Below are positions 1 through 5,178 of a stretch of 5,178 nt of DNA, piece after piece. The notes beneath the pieces are model-generated. The model did not search any database. It was not told the DNA's origin and saw nothing but the letters and a program-made list of their open reading frames with translations. The first letter of the stretch is position 1. Each line of letters starts with the position of its first letter. Both the position numbers and the translations under genes were made by a program. Origin of the DNA: Actinomycetota bacterium. GTDB taxonomy: Bacteria > Actinomycetota > Actinomycetes > Nanopelagicales > Nanopelagicaceae. Location: NCBI GenBank assembly GCA_947377725.1, contig CANCGX010000064.1, forward strand, positions 1-5,178, read 5' to 3'.

Positions 1-1385
1 AAAATCTTTCGAAATTCACTTACATCCGCATGGCCCGTTTTCTTTGATTTAGCATCCGCTTTTGCTCGATCCTTTTGCTCTTTCATCAAGCGACGGAAAC
101 CATCTTCATCAACTTTTAAACCTTGCTCAGTGGCCATTTCCAGGGTCAAATCAAATGGGAAACCATACGTGTCGTGCAACTTAAAGACTGTATCCCCTGA
201 GAGCTTGCTACTTTTAGCTGTCTGTACATCTGTGACTGCCACATCAAAAATTTGGGTTCCAGACTTCAATGTCTGAAGGAATGAATCCTCTTCGCCACTT
301 GCAACAGCCAAGATTCGCTTTGCGTCCGAAACAAGTTCTGGGTACTGCGGCCCCATGGCTCCGATTGCAGCCGTAATCAGTTCACCAGTGTTGTTATCAG
401 GCGCTCCGAGAATGCGCATATTGCGAATAGTTCGACGCATCATTCGACGCAAGACATATCCTCTTGCTTCATTTCCAGGGAGTACGCCATCACCAATAAG
501 CATCATTGATGTTCTTGCATGGTCTGCAACAATTCTTAAAGCGACATCACTCTTTTGATCTTTTCCGTATTTTACTCCGGATAGTTCAGATGCTTTCTTA
601 AGAATCTGCATCGTCGTATCGATTTCATAGATGTTTTCTACGCCTTGCAAAAGTGCAGCCGTTCGTTCTAACCCAAGGCCGGTGTCAATACTTTTCGCAG
701 GAAGTTCCCCGACGATTGGAAAGTCGTCTTTGCTTCCACCCTCTCCGCGCGTGTTCTGCATGAAAACCAAGTTCCACACCTCAAGATAGCGATCCTCATC
801 TGCGACTGGACCGCCCTCTTTGCCATAGGCAGGACCTCGGTCATAATAAATTTCAGAGCAGGGACCGCAGGGGCCAGGGACACCCATAGACCAGAAGTTG
901 TCCGCCATTCCGCGGCGTTGAATTCTTTCGCGAGGGACGCCAACCTTGTGATGCCAAATATCTGCGGCTTCATCATCGTTGAGATAGACAGTTACCCATA
1001 ATTTCTCTTCGGGAAAACCATAACCTCCCTCAGAAATCGGTTTGGTAAGCAATTCCCAAGCCATGGTGATGGCGCCTTCTTTGAAGTAATCTCCAAATGA
1101 AAAATTGCCGCACATTTGAAAGAAAGATGCGTGTCTCGTTGTTTTGCCAACTTCATCGATATCTAAAGTACGTACACACTTCTGAACAGACGTAGCTCGA
1201 GCATATGGTGGTTTAACTTCACCTAAAAAGTATGGCTTGAACGGCACCATGCCTGCGTTAACCAAAAGAAGATTTGGATCGTCGGCAATTAGTGAAGCCG
1301 ACGGAACAACTGTGTGGGTTAGCCCTTGGCTATTTCCACTCTCGAAAAAACGCAACCATCGTGCGCGAATATCTGCGGAATCCAC
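1..1385 (-). CDS. alaS: Alanyl-tRNA synthetase, N-terminal half (partial, 3' end outside window)
   Basis: Class II synthetase that charges tRNA-Ala in the cytoplasm. My own reading of the minus strand gives an open frame from a GTG at 1385-1383 to the window edge, 461 complete codons of an enzyme normally about 880-890 residues long. It begins DSADIRARWLRFFESGNSQG. Diagnostic blocks follow: ASLIADDPNLLLVNAGMVPF; KCVRTLDIDEVGKTTRHASF running into FFQMCGNFSFGDYFKE (R84-K102, motif 2 region); WSMGVPGPCGPCSEIYYDRG; motif 3 SIDTGLGLERTA (E240-R241); ADHARTS (D288-H289); and HDTYGFPFDLTLEMATEQGL near the end. The fragment covers the aminoacylation core and tRNA-recognition helices; the editing and C-Ala domains lie outside. 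The GTG start is firm because an in-frame TAA, the stop of the DUF948-like gene, sits just one codon upstream. An AAGGA (1403-1399) 13 bases before the GTG is a rather distant ribosome binding site. The sequence resembles actinobacterial AlaRS. Confidence 0.97.
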   Translation of the reverse strand, partial: MDSADIRARWLRFFESGNSQGLTHTVVPSASLIADDPNLLLVNAGMVPFKPYFLGEVKPPYARATSVQKCVRTLDIDEVGKTTRHASFFQMCGNFSFGDYFKEGAITMAWELLTKPISEGGYGFPEEKLWVTVYLNDDEAADIWHHKVGVPRERIQRRGMADNFWSMGVPGPCGPCSEIYYDRGPAYGKEGGPVADEDRYLEVWNLVFMQNTRGEGGSKDDFPIVGELPAKSIDTGLGLERTAALLQGVENIYEIDTTMQILKKASELSGVKYGKDQKSDVALRIVADHARTSMMLIGDGVLPGNEARGYVLRRMMRRTIRNMRILGAPDNNTGELITAAIGAMGPQYPELVSDAKRILAVASGEEDSFLQTLKSGTQIFDVAVTDVQTAKSSKLSGDTVFKLHDTYGFPFDLTLEMATEQGLKVDEDGFRRLMKEQKDRAKADAKSKKTGHADVSEFRKI

Positions 1386-1388
1386 GGA

Positions 1389-1667
1389 TTAATCTTGGTC
1401 CTTAGTGGAGTTACGTCTTCCAGCAAAACTAGCAATCATTCCAAGAATCTTCATGGCGCTACTCTCTTTTTCCAGAAGTCCATTAATCGCACCAGAAACT
1501 TTGCCAGTGAGAGACTCGGCCGTAGCAGCTATGCGATTGACGTTATTCACTGTCTTTTGAACTTCATCAATTAAGCGAGAGACTCTAATAATGGCGTAAC
1601 TGAGAGCAAGCGCGATGATAACCAGCGCACTAGCCGCAATTATGGTTGCAATTCCCCCAGGTCCCAT
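1389..1667 (-). CDS. Small DUF948-like membrane protein
   Basis: A 92-residue protein with one N-terminal transmembrane helix (about residues 5-28) and a following amphipathic, coiled-coil-like helix (about 30-70: RLIDEVQKTVNNVNRIAATA and onward) rich in V, N and T. It ends in a short basic and then acidic tail. This layout matches DUF948-type proteins, which in Actinobacteria commonly sit just upstream of alaS; their biochemical role is not established. It is shorter than the roughly 110-150 residues I would expect for the family. The ATG lies nine bases after the protease TAG. That in-frame TAG is only four codons upstream with no alternative start between, so no longer N-terminus is possible. 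The ribosome binding site is weak (only CTGAG before the ATG), so expression may depend on ribosomes arriving from the protease gene. The family call rests on topology and position rather than a distinctive motif. Confidence 0.75.
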   Translation of the reverse strand: MGPGGIATIIAASALVIIALALSYAIIRVSRLIDEVQKTVNNVNRIAATAESLTGKVSGAINGLLEKESSAMKILGMIASFAGRRNSTKDQD

Positions 1668-1676
1668 GAGCTCAGA

Positions 1677-3935
1677 CTACCCGAAAGTTGGAATCTCTAC
1701 GTCAGGCTTTTCGTGACCCTTGTGAGCTAGCAAGGCTGAATCGTGATATTTCTCGATTGCAGCAACATTTGCCTCAATTTGATAGGGGGCTCCATCTACG
1801 AGAGGTCCTTTACCGCCCTCCATCACAGCCACAACATCTTCGCCTGAAATAGTTTTGTGAATCTCCAAAGCGTGTGCGAGTGACAAAACTTTCCCTTTAT
1901 TGTCACGAAGTACCATCTCTGCCTTCGCCAATAACCCAGAAAGATTGTCTTCAATTCGGTCAGCCAAAGCACGACGAAGTTCCCTAGCGCCATCATCCTT
2001 AGCTTTGCCACCGCCAGGAGCTCCTACTTCAAACCTACGATTGGAAGCGTGTGAGCTAATGGTCGATCCCATGCCCCAATGACCTTCCATAAAGCTTGCA
2101 ACAGTGGTTGCACTTTCTAAATCCCCAGAAACACCGGATGAGTTGTCGCCATCAAAAAACATCCGCTCTCCTGCGAGTGAAGCGAGTGAAACCAAAATGT
2201 CAGCTTCGTACTCGGTTCTCCAACGAGTGAATTGATCATCAGGTGGGATAGATGCAACCATCCCTAAATAGTCTGAACCTTTTTCAATCGTCGCCAGGTC
2301 AATAGACATGTGATGACGCATTAAATATGCCATGACCCCATGGCAAGCCTCGTGAACAGCCACCGCGTGACGTTCACGTTCAATATATTCAACATCCTCT
2401 GCTGGTCCAAGCTCCTTGAGTTGCTTGGCTTTAATGACGTCCGTGAAAGTAATAGAAACTCTTCCATCGCGAATAGCCATAATGAGCGCTTCGTTAATAG
2501 TGTCTTTGATTGTTGCGCCGGTTGCGTAAGGCGTAATCGTTGCCAATTTATCAATCTCTTCATCAGAAAGATCATGAGAAACTTTGTCTAGATAGCCTTT
2601 GTACGTTCTGATACGCCCCGCTTTGCTTGGATACCCAACTCGATACATTCGATCGATACGTCCAGGACGAAGGAGTGCTTCGTCTAAAGCTTCCGGCAAG
2701 TTTGTCGCCATCACAACTAAAATGCGGTACTTGGGAGGAAGTTTTGGTCGCAATCCCAATGTTCGGCGAACTATTCGGTTGAAAAATCCACGAGGCTTCT
2801 TTAAGCCAGAGAGCTCAGTAAGGAGCGCTTGAAGGGTTCCCATTCCCCCACCACCGCCCATAGCAGTGTTAGCCACGAATTTATTGGATCCGAATTTGTT
2901 CTTTACGATAAGCGAAGTGGCGCCCTCTGAAAGATAATTTCCACCATGACAAGAAGTATCGTTGTTGGTGAAGGCGCCTTGTTGGGTTGAAATTCCACGG
3001 TTTCCCAAGGAATCAGCTTCATCGAAGAACACCACAACGCCGCCATAGCGAAGAGCTAGTTTGCGAAGCTTTCTAAAGAGTGATTTAACTTTAAGAACGC
3101 CGACTCCAAAAAACATATTATTGAATGCGCCCGGATCCACAAAAACGAAAGGTTTTCCAGTCTCACCGGCCATGGATTCGGCCATAAGTGTCTTACCTGT
3201 TCCTGGAGGTCCCCACAAGAGAATTCCACCAGGTACATATCCGCCATGCTTTTCGATTTCTTCTGGAGATTCTAGAAAGAGAAGATTTTCTCTAATCCGA
3301 TTCAAGACATGATCTTGACCCCAAACATCTGAAAACCGAGTACGTATGTCATCTGGGAAATATGTATCTATTCCACCCTTACTCAAGAACCAGAACATTG
3401 CAAAGAATTGAATCAAGATAAAAAAGACAGCGAATAAAAGTTGAGCCAACATCGGCATCGCACTCCAAAGCGCCTTTGGCGCTAGGAAAAGTGCTGTGAT
3501 CGGACTCTGCTTGTAGTACGCACCTAGCGCAATTGCGATGAGACAAACAAAGACCGCACCTTTGATAATTCTAGAGAGGCGGAATCGATTCCAGTCACTG
3601 AGTCTCTTGAGGTTGCGGTCTACGGATGAAAAATACTTCAACCAAGCACCATGATACGGAGCAACAATCTCGGCGGCCAGGAAATGCATCTGACGTATGA
3701 CTTCAATTCCAACGAGAACAAGTAGCCACCAACGAGTCGACAGATTCTCATTTATGGCATCCGAGAAACTCAATATTGGATTATTAGACATATCCGCCCA
3801 CACAAGGACCATAAAGATAACGCCGAAGAAGATAATGAACTTGAATCTATCAATCGGTGAGAGATGTACGCGAGTTTTTCTATCCGTATCGCGAGGACGG
3901 CTTGAATCCATCGGTTGAATTTGATTCTCGGACAT
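1677..3935 (-). CDS. FtsH-like membrane AAA+ zinc metalloprotease with four predicted TM segments
   Basis: A 752-residue protein predicted to use ATP to extract and unfold membrane or cytosolic substrates and cleave them in a zinc peptidase domain, as FtsH does. After a basic cytosolic N-terminus, hydrophobic segments lie near 31-49, 69-89, 123-141 and 164-184. The AAA+ module then shows Walker A GPPGTGKT (242-249), pore loop MFFG (274-277), Walker B VVVFFDEAD (300-308) and the second region of homology MATN...RPGRIDR, with arginine fingers R426 and R429. The peptidase domain has HEACH (528-532) as the HExxH motif and SGDLESAT with D605 as candidate third zinc ligand, then a helical C-terminus (LRDNKGKVLSLAHALE, TISGED). 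FtsH is usually 600-700 residues with two TM segments and a periplasmic domain. This protein has four segments, no sizeable periplasmic domain, and two insertions in the AAA+ module. It is therefore a divergent relative, probably not the housekeeping FtsH, so no symbol is given. The start is fixed by GAGAGG and the overlap with the lipoprotein gene. All catalytic residues appear intact. Confidence 0.92.
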   Translation of the reverse strand: MSENQIQPMDSSRPRDTDRKTRVHLSPIDRFKFIIFFGVIFMVLVWADMSNNPILSFSDAINENLSTRWWLLVLVGIEVIRQMHFLAAEIVAPYHGAWLKYFSSVDRNLKRLSDWNRFRLSRIIKGAVFVCLIAIALGAYYKQSPITALFLAPKALWSAMPMLAQLLFAVFFILIQFFAMFWFLSKGGIDTYFPDDIRTRFSDVWGQDHVLNRIRENLLFLESPEEIEKHGGYVPGGILLWGPPGTGKTLMAESMAGETGKPFVFVDPGAFNNMFFGVGVLKVKSLFRKLRKLALRYGGVVVFFDEADSLGNRGISTQQGAFTNNDTSCHGGNYLSEGATSLIVKNKFGSNKFVANTAMGGGGGMGTLQALLTELSGLKKPRGFFNRIVRRTLGLRPKLPPKYRILVVMATNLPEALDEALLRPGRIDRMYRVGYPSKAGRIRTYKGYLDKVSHDLSDEEIDKLATITPYATGATIKDTINEALIMAIRDGRVSITFTDVIKAKQLKELGPAEDVEYIERERHAVAVHEACHGVMAYLMRHHMSIDLATIEKGSDYLGMVASIPPDDQFTRWRTEYEADILVSLASLAGERMFFDGDNSSGVSGDLESATTVASFMEGHWGMGSTISSHASNRRFEVGAPGGGKAKDDGARELRRALADRIEDNLSGLLAKAEMVLRDNKGKVLSLAHALEIHKTISGEDVVAVMEGGKGPLVDGAPYQIEANVAAIEKYHDSALLAHKGHEKPDVEIPTFG

Positions 3936-4588
3936 TAGATACCTCTCACAGTAAATGATTGAGCGATTTTTTCAAGCGTTGTGTGTTCTTTGTTGTAGCA
4001 AGAAGTTGAGCAGCGAATAATCAAAACATATATGGTCGAGTGATCAGTTGAAAGGATTGCAGTTTGATCAACCGTCTGCGAGGTGCCATTTGTTTGCGTG
4101 AAGTTAAAGACTGTATGTACTCCCCTGCCACCTTTGTGAACACTTTCTTCGTCGACGCTAATGTCAAAGACTGGAGTCTTAATAGTTCCATTTGCCCAAG
4201 AAGTGACTGGGAGAATCAAGTCGCGAAGCGAGTTATATGAAATTGAATTTACTTCGTCAGGGAGCAAAGTTCTTACTCGAGCATAGACGATAGGCTCCGA
4301 AGGCGTTTTCAAACTCAAAACATCTGCTGCTAGGTATTGTGAGGACGAAGAAGCTGCCTCTTGCCACAAAACTGCAGCGGCACGTTCGGCTGCACCATCC
4401 GCATTTGATTTTGATTCCTCTTTTGCCAACGAGGCAGAGGAGATTCTGTGCCACTCCCTCGGTGTCGACAAAAAGACGCCGTCGGCCTTGTCTGTCATGT
4501 ACGACTTCGATGGTTGAGCACAACTCGAGAGGAGAAGTGATGCAGAAATAATCGACAGCACTTTAAGTGCCAACCTATTGATTCGCAT
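3935..4588 (-). CDS. Predicted secreted lipoprotein of unknown function
   Basis: A 217-residue protein that I do not recognise as a named family. The N-terminus is a classic type II signal peptide: basic residues (R2, R5, K9), a hydrophobic stretch (about 10-20), then lipobox L20-S21-S22-C23. It should be exported, lipidated on Cys23 and anchored on the outer face of the cytoplasmic membrane. After the lipobox comes a Ser/Gln/Lys linker, then a possible small alpha/beta domain starting at VFLSTPREWHRIS (38-50) and ending at EKIAQSFTVR (206-215). That start and end pattern recalls PsbP/Mog1-like or LpqN-type actinobacterial lipoproteins, but this is only a resemblance. Two cysteines near the end (C193 and C197, in CSTSC) could form a disulfide outside the cell. 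The start is well supported because it gives a complete signal peptide and overlaps the aspS stop. Its own TAA overlaps the ATG of the protease gene, suggesting a linked role in the cell envelope. Lipoprotein call strong; function unknown. Confidence 0.85.
   Translation of the reverse strand: MRINRLALKVLSIISASLLLSSCAQPSKSYMTDKADGVFLSTPREWHRISSASLAKEESKSNADGAAERAAAVLWQEAASSSSQYLAADVLSLKTPSEPIVYARVRTLLPDEVNSISYNSLRDLILPVTSWANGTIKTPVFDISVDEESVHKGGRGVHTVFNFTQTNGTSQTVDQTAILSTDHSTIYVLIIRCSTSCYNKEHTTLEKIAQSFTVRGI
3942..3947 (-). promoter_or_regulatory. Shine-Dalgarno GAGAGG and TAATG overlap deciding the FtsH-like start
   Basis: On the minus strand GAGAGG is followed by six bases (TATCTA) and then ATG at 3935-3933. 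This is the best ribosome binding site in the window and fixes the protease start. It lies inside the last codons of the lipoprotein gene, whose TAA (3937-3935) overlaps the ATG by one base. The protease can thus be initiated directly as well as by coupling. Confidence 0.75.
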
Positions 4589-4590
4589 TA
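4586..4590 (-). promoter_or_regulatory. TAATG stop-start overlap, aspS to lipoprotein gene
   Basis: The TAA of aspS (4590-4588) shares its last A with the ATG of the lipoprotein gene (4588-4586). The nearest purine-rich Shine-Dalgarno-like stretch, AGGGG (4609-4605), ends 16 bases before the ATG, longer than usual. Initiation therefore probably depends on termination-reinitiation by ribosomes finishing aspS. The overlap is seen directly; the coupling is inferred. Confidence 0.6.
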
Positions 4591-5178
4591 CTTGTTTTTT
4601 TCATCCCCTGGAACTGCATCCACGCCAGCTTCTTTTCGTTGTGGCGCAGTGATTGGTGTTGGTGCGCCAGTCAGTGGATCCCCACCACTTGCCGTCTTCG
4701 GGAATGCAATCACTTCGCGAATAGAATCAGCTCCGGCCAGCAACGCACAGAGACGATCAAGTCCTAGTGCGATTCCACCATGTGGTGGTGGACCGTACTG
4801 AAACGCTTCGAGGAGGAATCCAAATTTACTTTGTGCCTCTGCATCGCTTAGACCAATGGTTGTGAAAACTCTTTGTTGCATCGAACGGTCATGAATACGA
4901 ATTGATCCGCCACCAATTTCACTTCCATTGAGAACGATGTCGTATGCATAAGCCAACGCTGAAGCAGGATCGGTATCAAACGAGTTCGCAAACTCAGGTT
5001 TTGGTCCTGTGAATGGGTGGTGAACTGCCGTCCATGGTGAATCAGGATTTGATGCATCAACTTTTTCAAACATTGGCGCATCGACTACCCAGACAAATTT
5101 CCACGTTCCTTCGGCGATGAGATTGCATCTCTTGCCAATTTCCAATCGGACCGCGCCCAAAAGCGCTTGTGAAGAACT
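4588..5178 (-). CDS. aspS: Aspartyl-tRNA synthetase, C-terminal third (partial, 5' end outside window)
   Basis: Class II aminoacyl-tRNA synthetase that charges tRNA-Asp with aspartate in the cytoplasm. The window holds the last 196 codons. The frame is open to the window edge, so the first ATG or TTG inside it is not the start. Visible in order: the end of the bacterial insertion (GAD) region (SSSQALLGAVRLEIGKR, fragment residues 1-17); the returning catalytic core (FVWVVDAPMFE, then TAVHHPFTGPKPE); the EIGGGSIRIH strand (about 87-96), which belongs to the bacterial AspRS active site; FGFLLEAFQYGPPPHGG; and class II motif 3, GIALGLDR (about 135-142), whose Arg contacts ATP. The tail DPLTGAPTPITAPQRKEAG resembles actinobacterial AspRS. 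A full bacterial AspRS is about 590 residues, so roughly two thirds lie upstream. The TAA stop overlaps the ATG of the lipoprotein gene by one base. Identification is secure. Whether the enzyme is discriminating for tRNA-Asp cannot be judged because the anticodon-binding domain is absent. Confidence 0.97.
   Translation of the reverse strand, partial: SSSQALLGAVRLEIGKRCNLIAEGTWKFVWVVDAPMFEKVDASNPDSPWTAVHHPFTGPKPEFANSFDTDPASALAYAYDIVLNGSEIGGGSIRIHDRSMQQRVFTTIGLSDAEAQSKFGFLLEAFQYGPPPHGGIALGLDRLCALLAGADSIREVIAFPKTASGGDPLTGAPTPITAPQRKEAGVDAVPGDEKNK
4594..4600 (-). other. A_AAA_AAC heptamer, candidate -1 slippery site at the end of aspS
   Basis: Read on the minus strand in the aspS frame, the last codons are GAT GAA AAA AAC AAG TAA. 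This places the heptamer A_AAA_AAC exactly in the X_XXY_YYZ phase used for -1 ribosomal frameshifting. A -1 slip would bypass the aspS TAA and read CAA GTA ATG CGA, straight into the lipoprotein frame. An AGGGG stretch lies just upstream (4605-4609), but only 4 bases from the heptamer, closer than usual for a -1 stimulator. A small inverted repeat, GCACTTAAAGTGC (4558-4570), lies about 23 bases downstream, too far for a typical stimulatory stem. The run may simply reflect Lys and Asn codons in a charged tail, so function is speculative. Confidence 0.25.

Larger units (their letters stand above)
1..5178 (-). other. Predicted operon: aspS - lipoprotein - FtsH-like protease - DUF948-like - alaS
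   Basis: Five collinear minus-strand genes are separated by -1, -1, 9 and 3 bases. No gap is large enough for a conventional promoter or terminator, and no strong hairpin followed by a T-run was seen at any junction. Co-transcription is inferred from spacing. The operon promoter would lie upstream of aspS, outside the window; promoters inside coding sequence cannot be excluded. No stretch over 300 bases lacks a gene. Confidence 0.8.

Noticed and set aside
668..976. 102-residue minus-strand ORF
   Set aside because: It overlaps alaS in another frame of the same strand, and the alaS frame carries clear AlaRS motifs across the whole stretch (for example GLGLER at 660-685).
1326..1574. Plus-strand 82-residue ORF across the alaS / DUF948-like junction
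   Set aside because: Antisense to two well-supported genes, with no recognisable domain and no convincing ribosome binding site. The other short plus-strand ORFs in the window fail for the same reasons.
2172..2190. Tandem 9-base repeat GCGAGTGAA x2
   Set aside because: Encodes SLASLA within a helix of the protease domain. Two copies in a coding helix are not evidence of a functional repeat.
1677..3935. Naming the protease ftsH
   Set aside because: The catalytic parts fit FtsH, but the four-TM topology, AAA+ insertions and genomic position suggest a divergent relative, so a symbol would overstate certainty.
4558..4570. Inverted repeat GCACTTAAAGTGC as a terminator or riboregulator
   Set aside because: Stem of only 4-5 pairs, no following T-run, and located within the signal-peptide codons of the lipoprotein gene.
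4775..4792. Inverted repeat CCACCATGTGGTGG, possible operator or hairpin
   Set aside because: It encodes the conserved PPPHGG segment of AspRS; the symmetry follows from Pro (CCA/CCT) and Gly (GGT) codons in the active-site loop.

Overview
The window is a fully coding, single-strand segment. Five genes lie on the minus strand, so transcription runs from position 5178 towards 1, with almost no intergenic space. In transcription order they are: the 3' end of aspS (aspartyl-tRNA synthetase); a small lipoprotein gene; a 752-residue membrane-anchored, FtsH-like AAA+ metalloprotease gene; a small DUF948-like membrane protein gene; and the 5' half of alaS (alanyl-tRNA synthetase). Both synthetases run off the window. 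Junction spacings are a 1-base TAATG overlap, a second 1-base TAATG overlap, 9 bases and 3 bases, so this looks like one operon. No RNA gene, insertion sequence, CRISPR array, terminator or convincing internal promoter was seen.

The likely source is an actinobacterium with low to moderate GC, by eye in the mid-40s percent. The AlaRS and AspRS fragments resemble actinobacterial versions: the AlaRS has a QMCGNFSFGDYFKE block and an AKADAKSKKTGHAD block, and the AspRS has a DPLTGAPTPI-type C-terminus. A DUF948 gene just upstream of alaS, in the aspS-to-alaS neighbourhood, is also a familiar actinobacterial arrangement. The GC level would suit small-genome freshwater Actinobacteria such as the acI/Nanopelagicales group, but that is inference and I cannot settle the genus.

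The two synthetases and the DUF948 gene are ordinary. The unusual part is the central pair, lipoprotein plus FtsH-like protease, placed between aspS and the DUF948 gene. The protease keeps what an ATP-dependent membrane metalloprotease needs: Walker A, Walker B, pore-loop Phe, arginine fingers, HExxH and a candidate third zinc ligand. It departs from classical FtsH in having four predicted membrane segments with only short loops instead of two segments flanking a periplasmic domain. It also has two insertions inside the AAA+ module and a HEACH zinc motif instead of HEAGH. The lipoprotein start overlaps the aspS stop and the protease start overlaps the lipoprotein stop, so the three may be translationally coupled. 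A lipoprotein partner or substrate for the protease is a reasonable hypothesis, but the sequence does not prove it.
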